Assembly: GCF_027409185.1 (NCBI RefSeq)
Contig: NC_084463.1
Location: 66,759,852 to 66,823,851, forward strand
DNA: 64,000 nt
Direction of reading: 5' to 3'
Source of the DNA: Cynocephalus volans
Lineage: Eukaryota; Chordata; Mammalia; Dermoptera; Cynocephalidae
The stretch's first letter is position 1; the number at the start of each line of letters is the position of its first letter. The position numbers and the translations under genes were made by a program. Below are positions 29,441-43,737 of this stretch, piece after piece. The notes below the pieces were generated by a model that saw only the letters and a program-made list of their open reading frames with translations, was not told where the DNA came from and did no database searches.

Positions 29441-32230
29441 AACACCAATTCCATTGTTTTAATGCTTTCTGAAGAAAGAGGTGTGGTAACTTCTAAGAAA
29501 AATAGGCATGGTCATCAGAAAGTTTGTAACAACAGCAGTCAGAACAAATATTTCTTCTTCCTTTATTATCATTTCACACATTCTTTTCAGGAGAATGTAC
29601 AGTGAATCACAACTTACTGTATTTCAGAGAGGTACTATTTTAAGTGGCAAGACATCCTAACATTGACAAAGGTTCTTCTAAAATGGGGCTTGGCCAGACA
29701 GATTTCAAAGCCTGTCTGGTAGTACCAAATTTAAATTAAAAGGATTACCACCTACATTTGCTTTCAAGTTTTCTGTCAGAAAGTATCTATTTCTGCTGCA
29801 TTTCTCAAATGGGAAGCTTGCCTGAATCCCCCTAGTTTAAGATGATACTTGAACTGTATCATTTCTGTGTGATTTTCATATAGCTTGCTTATTGCTTACT
29901 TTGTGATCTATTTGTCCTCTATTTTGTGAAGTTGTGGAGAGGAAGATAGAGAAATCCCACCTTCTATTTTGTTCTAACTTATGAAAAAAAAACTTCCTTG
30001 TATTGTGAAATTTCCTATGCTTTCAAATATTCTATCTACTAAGGATATTTTAAAATAGGTCTTGAAAGAGTGCAAAGAGAACACAGTTTCTGCTAAAAGA
30101 CAAGCTCTGAAAAGAAACACAACTGGAATTCCTGATTTTTTTTTTTTTACTCCGGATTATCATGGTGTTTATCCTAATGTAATTTTTAAATAATAATTTA
30201 TTAACAAGTACTAATTGACATCTAATAATATGAAGAGGTGGCAAAACCAAATGCTGGGGAAGATGTGGAGCTACAGTAACTTTTATTCATTGCTGGTGGG
30301 AATGCAAAATGGTACAGACACTTTGAAAGACAATTTGGTGATTATTTCCCAAACCAAACATATTCTTACCATAGGATCCAACAACAGTGTTCCGTGGTAT
30401 TTATTTTAGAACATAGTGTAGAGAGGGCAGAAATTATCAAGGAAGAGAAGGACATATATTCATACATCATATTAAATATTGTCACAGGTGAGAGTGAGCA
30501 TGCAAGCAGAATGTGAAATTCTAGAAACTCAGACCAGAATTTGCCAGGTGGGTGTTGTTTAAACATCATTGATGGGGATAAACCAGCACTAGTGAGTTCA
30601 TGTACTCAATAAGAAGAAGACAGGTCCTTCAGCTGGTCCTACCTGCTGAAAAAACTCATCACACCGTGGCTACAAGGATCCTCACATAAAGGGGTTTGAA
30701 AAGCAAAGTGTGTTGTGCTCAGAGTCATTTGGAGTTGGCTGGCCTGCGAAGACCTCAGAAAGTTGCGGTTGCCATCCAGAGAGCCCAGAGAAAACAGAAC
30801 CCCAGACCTTGTTCGATGTATTTTGGGTGGATTTTGCTACAAATGCTGATGAGGCCAATTATCAGGCGAGTACAGGTTTCTGAGTAGATGAATCCCTACT
30901 TTCTTCCCTTAAAAATAAAAAATAGAGGATTTAATTCGACTCTCAGTATACTTAAGAGCTTCCCAAGCAGAAGTAATGTGCCAAGATAATAAAAATTATG
31001 TAGTTACTTTCAGTTTATTCTTGAGCTAGAAAAATTTAATCTCTATCTTTTTATTTAAATGTATAGTATGACGTAACTTTTATTTTTATTCCTTATACAT
31101 ACAGATTGTGAATTTTTAGAGAGAAAGTCCTAGATATCATGTAGTTTCTTTGGCGTGATATCTTAACTTCCTTGGAAACTCTTGTTGTAGAATGTGAAAA
31201 GTACTAACTTTCCTGAAACTTCAGGTTGCAGCCTTGGTCATTAAAGTGCTCAGTAGCAATCCAGAAATTGGTGATGGCTGTGGAAATGTGGCGTTGGTTA
31301 CCACAGCAAAGTAACAGGAATGAGAGAATCGCCTGGACTCATTCTGGTCCAGAATGGGAATTTTGATTACTTCCAGTTATTTATTTTATAAGCACAATAT
31401 ATTAGATAACACTGGTTGTCATTTTAACTTGGGGTTTACATATTTCCTAAAGTGGATGATCTTTTGATAGCAAGTGTGATATGATTGTAGAATATATTGC
31501 TCTTCTCTCATCAATAGATACCCTTTACATTAAGGTTATTTAAAAACAAGAGTATTGAACTAAAGGTTGTAGTCTAACCAAGATTGACATAATAATAACT
31601 ATTTTGTATTGGGGCAAATGGTGCGGGTTTTTAAAGAGTACAAAATAAAGCATTGAAAGTGGCTAATTTGGGTCACTCATTTTGGTGATTAATTTTAGTG
31701 TGTCTTTATATGTATAATCATTTTTCCCACCTTGTTTTTTGTCCATGGGTGGTAAACAGAGTATTTCTGTGTACAGGTGAAGAAGACAAAATGGAAATAA
31801 CATAGACAAGTGATTTCTTCCATTAGCTCACGTAGCAACTGCACATTTCTTCATAATGGCAATTTTCTTTTGATGTTTTATTTGTCCCTATGTGTGACCT
31901 TCTGTTGAGAGAGAGATTATCTTCATCTATACATATCTTCTGAAAACAGTCCCAATCATACTGTATATGATTTTAAATAGCATGAGAGCATTCTAAAAAG
32001 TTCATTGAAAGGTTTGCATTATCTTTTAATTCTGTCATTCCACAGACTTTTTGAAGTAACCTTGCATGTTTATTCTGATACTTTTTAGTATAAAAAAAGT
32101 TTGTGACTTTGTGAGAAATGACATTTAATTCCTTAAGTGTTTGATTTTTCTTATACACATATTTCTGCTTCTTTTTCTCATCTTCCCGGTAGGGTTATGT
32201 CATACACATTTTCCAGAGCCTTTAGTTTGT
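29440..32230. other. Non-coding, with an old sense LINE-1 scrap
   Basis: Around 30,210-30,430 the text ('ggggaagatgtggagctac', 'attgctggtgggaatgcaaa') matches the ORF2 3' end of an old LINE-1 in plus orientation. The remainder is AT-rich with no recognisable gene. A mariner-type MITE at 31,985-32,062 is listed separately. Confidence 0.6.
31985..32062. mobile_element. Second mariner-type MITE (MADE2/HSMAR2-like)
   Basis: It has the left end 'ttctaaaaagttcattgaaa' and the right end 'gactttttgaagtaacc', inverted relative to each other, with an AT-rich middle. It is the same family as the copy at 16.96-17.05 kb but more diverged. Confidence 0.65.
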
Positions 32231-35200
32231 TTTTATAATTTCTTATTCAAAATATTCTAACATTAATTTGTACATATTTGTGGGGTACAGTATGTTGCTT
32301 CAGTACATGAATATACTGCACAATGATTCACTTAGTGTAGATAATAGTTTTGTACCCATTAATCCACCACTTTTCCTCCTGCCTGCCCCCAACCACCAGT
32401 AACCACAATTCCACTCTCTACATCCATGAGAACAACTTTCATTTTTAGATTCCACATATTAATGAGATGATGCAATATCTGTCATTTTGTGCTTAACTTC
32501 AACTAAAATGATGGTTTCTGGTTCCATCAATGTTGCTGCAAATGATAGGTATCGTATTTTTTATAGCTGAGTAGTATTCCATTGTGTCTATATACCACAG
32601 TCTTTTTTTATGCATTCATACATTTATGGACATTTAGGCTGATTTCCTCTCATGGCTATTGTGAAAAGTGCTGTGATGAATATGGGAGTGCAGGTGTCTC
32701 TTTGATATATTGTTTTCGTTTCCTTCGGATATTTACCCAGTACTGGGATAGCTGTGTTGCAGGGTAGGTCTGTATTTATTTGAGGAAGGTCCATATTGTT
32801 TTCCACAGTGGTTGTACCAATTTGTACTCCCAACAGCAATGTAGGAGGTTCTTTTTTCTCTGCATGCTTGCCAGTAATTTTTTTGTCATGTTTATAATAG
32901 TCACTATTCTCAGTCACTATTCTAACAGGAGTGAAAGGATATCTCATTGAGATTTCAATTTGCATTTCTCTGATTAGTGATGTTGAGCACTTTTTTTCAT
33001 GTGCCTGTTGGCCATTTGCATGTCTTCTTTTGAGAAATGTCTGTTCAGATTCTTTGCCCATTTTTTAATTGGGTTATTTGTTTTATTTTTTGCTGTTAAG
33101 TTCCTTGAATGTTCTGAATATTAACCCCTTGTCTGATGTGTAGTTTACAAACACTTTCTTCCATTCTGTAGGTTGTCTCTTCACTCTGATTGTTTCCTTT
33201 GCTGCGCAGGAGCTTTTTAGTTTTAAGTAGTTCCATTTATGTATTCTTTGCTTTAGTTGCCTGTGCCTTTGTAGTCTTGCTCAAAAAAGCACTTCCCACT
33301 CCCATTTCGCATAGTGTTTCCCCCATGTTTTCTTTTAGCAGTTTCATAGTTTTGGGTCTTTAAATTTAGGTCTTTAATCCAATTTGAGGTGATTTTTGTG
33401 TATGGTGAGATAGAGGTCTAGTTTCAGTTTTCTGCATGTGTACATACAGTTTTCCCAGCATGATTTTTTGAATAAGCTGTACTTTTCCTATTGCATATTT
33501 TTGGCACCTGTATTAGTCCATTTCTGTTACTTATAACAAATTACTTGGAACTGGGTAATATGTAAAGAAAGCAAAACTTATTCCTTACAGTTTCAGAGGC
33601 TGGGAAGTCTAAAGTCCAGGGAACCCATCTGGTGAGGGTCTTGGTAGTAGCATCAGTGACGCAGAGGGGGGAGAGAAGGGGGAGAGAGGAGGGAGGGGGT
33701 GAGGGGGGTGAGGGGGGAGAGGGGGCTGAACCTCTCATTTGCTCTCCTTTTAAAGCCCTCAGAACCACGCCCCTGACAATGATTATTAATCCATTCACTA
33801 CTGCATGGACCTACAATCTCATCACCTTTTCAAGGCCTCAACTTTCAATTTCCATAATAGTATTTCCCACCCTGAACTGTTACATTGGGAATTAAATTTT
33901 GAGGGGACATTCAACCCAAGACAGCATCTTTGTCAAAAATCAGTTGGCAGTAATGTGTGGATTTCTGAACTATATATTCCATTGGTCAACCTGTCTGTTT
34001 TTATGCCAGTACCATGCTGCTACGGCCTAGATTTTACTGATTTTTGTTTAGATGTCTTATGTATCTTTTGTTCCTTTCTTTCCAATTTTCTGTTTGTCTT
34101 CTGTATTTGTCAGTTTCTTGGGGTGATAAACTATTTTTTTCTCTTTTGTTAACATTTTTGTTTTGCTGATAGGTATTGTTCTTTCTTGTGTATTCATGGC
34201 AGTGATGGTTGTTTTTGTGGTATCAAACCAAGTACTTCCTTGAGAATTTCGGGTAGGGCTGGTCGTGTAGTAGTAAACTCCTGCAGTTTTCGTTTGTCTG
34301 AAGAATATACTATTTCTCCTTCATTTCAGAAGGAGAGTCCTGCTGGGTAAAGTGTTCTTGGCTGGCAATTTTTGTCCTTTAGTGTTTTGAATATATCATC
34401 CCATTCTTTTCTGGCTTTTAGGGTTTCTGATGAAAAGTCTAATGTTATTCTGATTGGGGCTCCCTTACAGGTGACTTGCTGCTTCTCTCTTGCAGCTTTT
34501 AATATTCTCTTTGTCTTTGAGTTTTGTCTGTGTGATTATCACATGTCTTGGAGAGGACCTTTTTGTGTTGAATGTGTTTGGTGATCTTTGGGCTTCCTGA
34601 ATCTGGAAATCTGTGACTTTCCCTATACCTGGGAAGTTTTCTGGTATTATTTCATTCAATATGTTTTCAATGCCATTTCCTTTTTCCTCCCCTTCTAGAA
34701 TACCCATGATTCGGATATTTGAGCGCTTAAGGTTATCAGTTGTCTCTTTTAGATTTTCTTCAATTTTTTTGATTCTTTTTTCTGGTCTGCCTGTGATAAT
34801 TCAAACAGCCTGTCTTCCTGGTCAGAAATTCTCTCTTCTGTTTGTTCAAGTGTGCTGGTTAAACTATGTTGTGTTTTTTATTTCATTGAAGGAATCCTTC
34901 AACTCCACAAGCTCAGCTACATTCTATTTCAAGGCGTTGATTTCTTTGTACATTTCTTCTTTCAGATGCTGTATATTTTTTCTCATTTTATTGTGTTGTC
35001 TAACTGAGTTTTCTTGTATCTCATTTAGTTTCTTTAGAATAATTGCTCTAAATTCCTTGTCTGTCATTTCAAAGACTTCCTGTTCCATAGGATCTAGCAC
35101 TTGAGAGTTATTGTTTACCTTTGGTGGTGATGTACTTTATTTTTTTGTATTTCTGGTATCTTTCCCTTGGTGTTTTGTCATTGTGGCTGGGGGTATCTCA

Positions 35201-35718
35201 GTTCACTCGTTTCACCCTGATTTCTGGCTTTGATCCTGAAGGAACTGCCGCTTCTGGGCAGCAGAAACTAGCTGGGCCTGAAGTTCCGCTCCATCTGCCC
35301 TCTCTGGCTGAGCTGGCTCCAGGTGTGGGGTCTCTGAGCCTCTTAAGTCACTCCCAGAGGCAGGGACCAGACAGGGCCAGAAGTCCTGCTCTGCCTGCCT
35401 TCTCCAGCTTGGCTGGCTTGGGGTGTGGGAACCCAAAGTCTCTTAAGTCTCTCCCTACAGCAGGACTGGCCTGGGTTGGAAGTCCCACCCCACCTGCCTT
35501 CTCTGGCCTGGCAGGCACAGGGCACGTGGGCCCAGAAGCTTTAAAGTTTTTCTATGCATTGGGGAGCAATCTGAACTGGGGTCCTGCGGTGCGTGGCTCC
35601 TGTCCACTCCAGCGCAGATATCAGGTACCCTGTCACTGCTCCTCAATAGCTGCAAGTTGGTTACTCTGTGGGAGACAGCAACATCAGGAACCGACTACTC
35701 TGCCATCTTGACCAGAAC
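32230..35718 (-). mobile_element. Antisense LINE-1 with internal deletion (3' end plus 5' end)
   Basis: From 32,230 the plus strand reads the reverse complement of an L1 3' UTR and ORF2 3' end ('ctgagtagtattccattgtg' near 32,567). After an inserted LTR the ORF2 text resumes to about 34,030 ('tgccagtaccatgctgctac'). It then jumps to 5'-part sequence (ORF1/5' UTR-like, 34.05-35.7 kb), ending near 35,718 at 'tgccatcttgaccagaact', the reverse complement of the family's 5' start. Most of ORF2 is missing. The same terminal phrase recurs at about 62.09 kb. Confidence 0.75.
33508..33930 (+). mobile_element. MaLR-type LTR inserted into the antisense LINE-1
   Basis: It begins 'tgtattagtccatttctg', has 'acttggaactgggtaat', and ends '...acccaagacagca', with TG...CA termini typical of THE1/MST/MLT solo LTRs of ERVL-MaLR. 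LINE-1 ORF2 text stops at 'ttttggcac' on the left and resumes at 'tttgtcaaaaatcagttgg' on the right, so this is an insertion. A purine-rich run of G and A at about 33,660-33,725 lies inside it. No internal retroviral genes are present. Confidence 0.75.
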
Positions 35719-38700
35719 TCAAAACCTCCCATATTTGTCCATTCAGTATGATATTAGCTGTGAGTCGGTTGTATATGGGCTTTATTGTGTTGAGATACAT
35801 TCCTCTCCTATACCTAATTTGTTGAGTGTTTTTATCATGAAGGAGTGTTGGATTTAATCAAATGCTTTTTCTGCATCTATTGAAGTTATCATATAGCTTT
35901 TTTTTCTTCATTCTGTTGATGTGATGTATTACATGGATAGATTTGCTTATGTTGAACAATCCTTGCATCTCTGGGATGAATTCCACTTGATCGTGGCATA
36001 TGATCATTTTAATATCTTGCTGAATTGTATTGGCCAGTGTTTTTGAGTATTTTTGTCTCTGTGTTCATTAGTAGTTTTATTTTTTTGTTGTTGTTGTCTC
36101 ATTTTCTAGTTTTGGTGTGAGGGTAATGCTGGTCTCATAAAATGAGTTTGGACATATTCCTTCCTCTTCCAAGTAAATGAAGAGTTTGAAAAGAACTGGT
36201 ATTCTTTTTTAATTGGTAGAATTTGGCTGTGAAGCCAAATGGTCATGGAGTTTTCTTTGTTGTAAGACTTATTAGTGCTTCAGTCTCATTACTTGATATT
36301 GGTATGTTTAGGTTTTCTGGTTCTTCATGATCCAACTTTCATAAGTTTTTTATGTGTCTAGGAATTAATACATTTTTTTCTGGATTTTACCATTTGTTTA
36401 CATAGTTGTTTGTAGTTTCTTATGATCCTTTGTATTTCTGTGGTATCAGTTTTAATGTCTCCTTTTTTTCTGATTTTGAGTCCTCTTTTTCTTTGTCTAG
36501 ATAAATTGATTTCATTTACTTTTTGAAAAAATAACTATTTGTTTTATGCATTTTCTGTAATGTTTTTTAATCTCTAATTCATTTATTTGTGCTCTGATCT
36601 TTATTTCTCTCCTTCTACCAATTTGGGATTTGGTTTGTTCTTGTTTTTCCAGCTCTTTCAAGTGTAACATTAGGTTGTTTACTTGGAGTCTTTATTCTTC
36701 TTTGACATAGGCACTTATTGCTATAAACCTCCCTCTTAGAACTGCTTTCCCTGTATCCCTTATTTTTGGCTATGTTGTGTTTTCATTTTCACTTTTCTAC
36801 AGAAATTTAATTTCCTTCTTGATTTCTTCTTTGAACCATTCATTGTTTAGGAGGATTTTATTTAATTTCCATGTATTTGTACAGTTTCTAATGTCCCTTT
36901 TGATGGTGATTTCTAGTTTTATTCCATTGCGGTCATTCAAGTTGATATACAGATTTTTTTTTTAATTTGTTGAGACTTGTTTCATGTCATAACATATGGT
37001 CAATTTTAGAAAATGTTCCATACTGCTGAGAAGAATGTATTCTATCACTATTGGATGAAATGTTCTATAAATGCATTAGGTCAAGTTGTCCTGTAGTAGA
37101 GATTAATTCTAATGTTTCCTGGTTAATCTTCTCTTTGGATGATCTGTTGTTTGCTGAATATGGGGCACTAAAATCTCCAACTATATTATGTTGGGGGAGT
37201 CTATCTTGTTATGTCCAATAGCAATTGCTTTATACAACTGGGTGCTCCAGTGTGGGTTCATGTATATTTAGAATTGTTATGTACTCTTGAATTGATCCCT
37301 TTATCATTATATAATAACCTTCCTTAACTTGTTTTTTCACTTTTGTTGTCTTGAAGTCTATTTTATTTTATCTGATATAAGTATAGCTACTCCTCTTTTT
37401 TTGTTTCCATTCACATGAAATATCTTCTTCCACCCTTCACTTTCAGCTGGTGTGTGTAATTATTAGTTAAGTGACTGTCTTTTTGGCAGCATATTTTTGG
37501 TTCTTGTTTTATAATCCATTGAGCCATCCTGTGTCTTTTAATGGAGCATTTAATCTAATTTAATATAACATTTAATCTATTTACATTGGGGGTTATTACT
37601 GATATACAGGGACTAGTTACTTTGATGTTGCTTTTTTTTTCTGGTTGTTTTGTAGATTTTAGTTTGTTCCTAGTATTACTGTTTTGTTTTGTGGTTGAGT
37701 GGTTTTCTCTAGCTTTAACTTTTGACTTATCACTATTTACTTTTAGTATGTCTCTTCTATGTTTTTGTGTTATGGTTACCATATGGCTTACAAAAAACAT
37801 GTTACAGTTATAACAAATTATGTTAGATTAATAACAACTCAAGTTTGATATCTAAGAAAAAAAGTCAAAGCCAACTCTGTGGTTTGCCATCATTCTCCCC
37901 TACTTTTGGACCTGTTTTTGCTGTTTCAAGTTACATCTTTTAATATTGACTACCTTTTATATGCTGGTTGTATATGTTAGTGGCTTGTTAGGTTTGTCCT
38001 TTAATCTTCATACTAAGAGTGTAAGCACTTTATTCACCACCCTTACAATACTAGAGTATTCTGATGTTTTCTGTGAACTTACTTTAATAATGAGTTAGGC
38101 ACCTTCAAATGTTTTCTTGTTATTCTTTAGCACTGTCTTCTTTCAGATTGAAGAACTCCCTTTAGCATTTCTTGTAAGGCAGGTCTAGTGTTGATAAATT
38201 TACTTAGCTTTTGTTTGTCTGGGAAAGACTTTATTTATCCTTCATATTTGAAGCTTAGTTTTGCTGGAAACAGAGTTCTTGACTGACAGGTTTTTCCTTC
38301 AGCATTCTGAATTTATCATTCCATTCTCGCCTGGAATGTAGGGTTTGCACTGAGAAGTCCACTGAGAGATGTATTGGGGCCTCCTTAAATGTTATGGGTT
38401 TCTTTTGCTGCTTTCAGTATTCTTTCATGTCTTTGGTTTTTGAGAATTTGATTATGATGTGCCTTGGGGTGTTTCCTCTTGGACTGAATTTGATTGAGGA
38501 CCTCTGAGCTTCCTGTACCTGGATGATATCATCTTTCTTCATACTTGGGAAACATTCAACCATTATTTCCTTAAATATACTTTCTACCTTTTTTCCTTTT
38601 CCTCTCCTTTGGGTGTGCCAATTATGTCATTTTGCTTGAGAGCATCACATATTTGCTGTATTTCTATCTTATTTTTTCCTTTTTTCTTCTCCTCTGATTG

Positions 38701-39950
38701 GATAATTTTGTGTGTTTTATCTGACTCTTTCCATTGTTTAAGTCTGTTGTTGGAGCTTTCTATCAAGTTTTTCAATTCACATAATGTATTCTTTATTTCT
38801 AAAATTTGTTTGCTTTTTCTAAATAAATTCTATTCTTTCATCAAGTTTCTCATTCTACTCCTGAATTTTTTTTTCCAGATATCACTCAATTTTCTATCTT
38901 TATTTTCTTGTGACTCCCTGAACATCCTTAAGAGGGTTATTCTGAATTCTGTCTGTTTCACAGATGTTCTGTTCTTTTGTGTCTGTTGCTGGAGCTTTGT
39001 TTCCTTTGGTGGCAACATATTTCTGTGTTCTTACTTGATCTTTGGGTTTTTAGGTTGATGCCTGGGTATTTGAGGAAACTGCTATGTCTTCTAGGATTTA
39101 TAGGTGATTTTTGGTTGTGTAAGATCTTTACAGGTTAATATCAGAGATTTGTCTCCAATCTGTCCCCCTTTTTCCCCTTTTCCTGTTCTATGGTGGTTGA
39201 ATAATTACCACCACCACTTAGACTCTATATTGAAACTGATGTGCTGTCCTGTGGTTAGTTCCCAAGTTGGTGGAACTTCCTGTGGGGACAAGAACCTAAG
39301 CTCTGTGCTTGAGCTAAATTGCTGCTTTGGCACTAATTCTCTGGGAAAGGCTTTTGGTGCAAATTGTTAATCACTTCTCAGTCTGGACTATGTGGGAATT
39401 CCACTTGGGACTGAGTCTTTGTTCAGGTTGTGCCCCCCTGCAGTTTTATCACGTGACAGATTTCCACTGAGAACAGCTAGCTACCCATGATGAGTCTAAT
39501 GCTCTCCTGGAGGGCCAGCCTTTTACCTGCACTCCAAGCACATCCCATGGGACAGGCCTTATATGCATCCCTTAGGATAACTCACTGGCCTCTGGGTGAC
39601 TCCTTTCTCCAGTCAGCTGCATCTGCTTACTCCTAGTCAGGCCCTAGGGAATCCTGCCTACAGTTTATATTGCCTGTTTTCTGGTATGTGGCACTCTGAA
39701 ACTCTCTTCTCCTCTGCAGACTTCAAGCAGATATATGCAAAGGGTGCCACTGTGGCTTTTTTTCAGCATCAATGCTTATGCTGTAGCTACTGTAGGCCTC
39801 CATATCAGAGTGGCCCAGAAGTGGTCAGGGCTCAGAACAATAAGTGCCATCTCTGTACCCTCACACTGTGGCCTCTTGCACCTTTGCAAACTTTGCAGGT
39901 CACTTCTCCTCTTCCCCCAGCTCTAGTGGTCCCAGATTAGCAGTCTTTGC
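35719..39950 (-). mobile_element. Second antisense LINE-1: RT region, EN, ORF1, 5' UTR
   Basis: Starts in antisense ORF2 reverse-transcriptase text ('ttctgttgatgtgatgtatt' near 35,912), continues through the endonuclease region near 37.1-37.4 kb and ORF1-like text around 38.2-39.0 kb, and ends in a GC-richer 5' UTR to about 39,950. Many stops on the coding strand make it non-functional. Its 5' UTR shares 'ttgagctaaattgctgcttt' (39,309-39,328) with the element at 60.44-62.10 kb, tying the copies to one family. Its 3' half is missing where the previous element abuts. Confidence 0.75.
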
Positions 39951-40639
39951 TTTTTAATAGTTATAATATGGTTACTTGTGCAGAGAAAAATGCTGGGAAT
40001 TATCTGTTTCATCATCATGATGGTGTCATAATTTAATGTCTTTTTTTCTATGTCATATTTTTGATTGAATCAATATTCTATCAATTATTGTCTGTATGTA
40101 AAATGAGATCATAGATGAGCCATGAGATGTACTATGATTGTATTTTCAGTTACTTAATACATTTATTTTTCCTGAAGTTGATAAGTTTCATTTTTCTAGC
40201 TTTCACTAAAACTGTCACAAATGCACCCTCAAACTTTATAATAAAAATGTTTTCTCCAGATTAACATACACATCAGTTGGTCCCTCAAATTCATCTAGAG
40301 AATTTTTGCCATTTCAGATTTAGTGTGGCAATAGCTTTCTACAATTTTTAATCTTGGGGTTCTTTAGCCATGCTGGTTTTCTTTACCTTGCTCATAACAT
40401 TATGATTAGACTTTTCATTTACAATATCTTCAATCATGAGTTAGTTTCCTCCTTTTATGCTGATAACAGTTATTTTACAATCTAAGTTGTTAATCTAATT
40501 TCTCAACTTTATTTTCCTAACATTCTACTGAAGTTTTAATTTGCCTAATGGCATTTTTATTTTACAAAGTACTGTCATCTGAGTGTTTTTTTTTTAAGTC
40601 TTATCTTTTTAATAATATTTTTCCCATCTCTGTAACTTT

Positions 40640-41240
40640 GTGAGTTTATGTAAACTTGCTTAGTTGTCCCAACTTCCCCATCTTGTAATAGGATAATTGT
40701 TGCTTTGCCTCCCATGGATTTGTCACCTCTCTTGCCCTGGGTGATGGAGCTGCAAAAGGATTACTCAAAGTCCATCTCTTCTGAGCAGTGAGAGACCCCA
40801 ATGGGGTTAATCTCCCAGAACCCTCAAGAGCAAGGCATTCCTTCCTTGGGAAATTAACCATGAGTTGGGGTTCTCCCCCACATTTATTTTCCAGACCAGG
40901 AAGTTACAGAAAAAGAACATAGGTGGGGTAATAGTTTAACAATAGAGGCTGGTAACAAGCAAAGGGAAATTCCATGATGCAATTTGCAAAGGGTTAAGTC
41001 AATCCACCAACAAAAGCTTGACTTAGCAAACATTGTTTTTCCCTATAGCAGGTTCCCAGTATCTTTACATATTAATCAGTAACTTGTCTGTCCTTGAGCC
41101 AGCAACCTTGCTGTGTTACAATTTTTTTTATCTTATAACAGAGACTTTTAGCCTGGGGAAATTTTCCTGTCTTTTGCAAGGTTGACATTTTTATATGAAC
41201 TTTTAAGAAGTTAGGCTAAACCTGAAACTGCAGGGCTCTG
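40640..41240. other. Possible degraded LTR
   Basis: A stretch of mixed composition, distinct from its AT-rich flanks, with 'tttgcaaagggttaagtc' and 'tcctgtcttttgcaaggttg'. It resembles an endogenous retroviral LTR in composition, but I cannot name a family and see no terminal repeats. Flanking 39.95-40.64 kb holds nothing recognisable. Confidence 0.25.
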
Positions 41241-41359
41241 GAGGCCCTGTGAAATACATTTGCTTCATAAATATTGGTATACTGCACAGATAATAATAAC
41301 AAACCCACCTTATAGAATTAGGGGGAGGAAAATGAGAAAATAAGTATAAAACATTTGTA

Positions 41360-41775
41360 TATTATTTTGATAAGGCTGCCATAATAAATTAGCACAAATG
41401 GAGTGGCTAAAAATAATTATTCTCTCTCTTTTCTCAAGTCCTGAAATTAAAAATCAAGGTGTTAGAAGGGTTGGCTCCCTCTGGAGTCTGTGAGGAAAAA
41501 TCCACCCAATACCTCTATCCTGCTTCAGATGGCTGCTGGCAACACCTAGCTTTCATTGGCTTATGGAAGCATAACTCCATATTGCTTCTGTCTTCACATC
41601 TTCCTGGTGTCTGTGTCTCAAATTTGCCTCATCTTTATCCTATAAGAGCACTATTCATAGGATTTAGGTCCCACTCTACATCCAGGATAATCTCCTCTGG
41701 AGATTTTGAAATTTATTTCATCTGCAAAGTCTCTATTCCAAAACAATGGGGTGGACACTATTCAACTTACTGAAA
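41360..41775 (+). mobile_element. LTR-like interspersed repeat
   Basis: It has a diverged form of the 10.04-10.38 kb repeat: 'aaggctgccataataaatta' near 41,374, later 'ggatttaggtcccactct' and an end near 'ggtggacactattcaactt'. The internal open frame at 41,459-41,773 is a by-product of the repeat. 41.78-43.7 kb is AT-rich with no gene seen. Confidence 0.45.
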
Positions 41776-43737
41776 TTTAGGAAAAATGCCTAGCTAATAA
41801 AAGTACTACATAACAAACACAACTGTACTTTCATTTCCATTGCTTTACATGCATCATCACAAACTTTAGAATTGGAAAGACTGATTTTTCTTACCTAGAT
41901 TCAGAATCCAAATATTCCACATCTATGTCATTGTTATATAATTCCCCCCATTTCTGAGTTAGAATACATCTTATTATACTTCTAATAATAACTTACAAAA
42001 TATTGAAGGTTTAAAGCAAAGAACATTTTCCCCTGAGCAATTTGAAAGATGTGATCATAAACACAATACGTTTGATTCAAACACAACTTGGCTTCAATTC
42101 TTTTTTTCCTTTCTCATATAAATGTTACTTTTATCTGAATTATTCTCTCTGTTCCATTTTGCTATAATTTTTCTAGGGACTTTGATTTTAAAAAATCAGA
42201 AACAAATTAGTTTAAGAATTCAATAACTTAATTTCACTCTCTCTTCAATCCTCCTCACTTCATTTATTTAAAAGGCTTGTTCTTTCGTAACTCTTATTTT
42301 TAAAAGATTTTTATTTTGGAATAATCTTCAAAATCCGTTTTCACATCAAAGTATAATATCTGGGCTATTTTTATTCCCTGTTTCTACCTCAAATATGGAC
42401 TTGAATAATACAATTAATTTTTCAGAATATTATAATCTATAATTTTCTGGCACATTCATTATTATTTCTCTGACTTTATTATAAAGAAGTTCTTTGCTCT
42501 TCTGAAGAATATTTTTTAATGTCATTCAAAGGCTATATCCTTTCATATTCTACTGAAAATTTCAAATAGTTCTCAAAAATACTCTTCTCGGATATTCAGA
42601 AGCTCATTTTCAGAAGTTCATCTTCCTTTTTGCTCTTAAGTCTGATATTCTCTTTCCCTTCTTTTGCTTCTTTTTTTTCCCTTTCCTCCCTGAAGGCTCC
42701 TTGTTATATTCCTCTTATTCATCTGCTATTCAGGCAAGATCTGGTTTTATTTGTACACAATTTGGCTTATATGAGGCTTTGTTTTAGAGTAGAAGATTAT
42801 CTTTAAAATATCATTGAAGGAGTTATGAGAATTTGGGGAGTGATCTGGGGAAACATGTGCCAGAGATATTATACTAGAAAAGCCAAGGTTGGTAAGAAGA
42901 TTGTAGCCATCAGATCTGCCATGTGTTCAAGATCCAGTAAGTGACAGGTATTTTGGAGGAATTTTCTGGAGGAGGGAAAACTTTCACTGAGGCTTATGCA
43001 TGAGGAACAGTTAACTATAGATCATTTGCAATTTTATTTGGTTTTCATTAAATATTTTCTGTTTGAAAGAAGAAATATCAATCACTACAGAAAGCTTTCA
43101 CTCTCGTACACAGGGTCTTGAATAATCTATATGTCAGTCATTTACTACAGGCTCACAGTCCACCCATAAAAGCAGGAACTCTTAGACTTGTCTCATTCTG
43201 TTTCCAGCTTCTCAACTGCACCTTCAGTCATGGTCATTTGGATTGCACTTAGAAAGTGGTCACATTCAGAACTGTAGAGTGAAAGTCCTTCCCCATTTAG
43301 CCATTTTTTTCTCATTTTCCATCCCCAGGACCTTTTTGTTATCTTAAGTTTCTTGAGTGAGTGCCCTGGCATTTGTCTTATTCAGTTCTGTTTCAGATAG
43401 GCTCTGGTGAGATCTGGCAGAAGACAGGCTGGGTGGGCTGGGGATGAGGATTTTAACTATTTAAAATGAAGCATATGGAAATTCAGAAATAAAGCAATTT
43501 TTTTTTCTTAAAGGTAAATTAATTATACAAGGGACATCACAAGTGGGGTGTGATTTTTCTCATTCATCTCAATGAAGACGGGTAATTTTCATTTTATTTC
43601 TCCTCAGAAACATAGAACTACATGTACTATAGAAATCTCAAAAAATTTACCTGCTCAGTCTTGAGAGTGAAGAAGTTTGAGCTCCTGCTGAGTTCCCTAC
43701 ATCACTGGAAGCTTATAAGTGGCTCAAAGGCCTGGAA

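Noticed and set aside
34613-35711. Plus-strand frames of 163 and 196 codons
   Set aside because: They lie in antisense LINE-1 sequence and are incidental.
38609-39058. Plus-strand 149-codon frame
   Set aside because: Reverse complement of LINE-1 ORF1-like sequence (Lys/Glu-rich on the other strand); not a gene.
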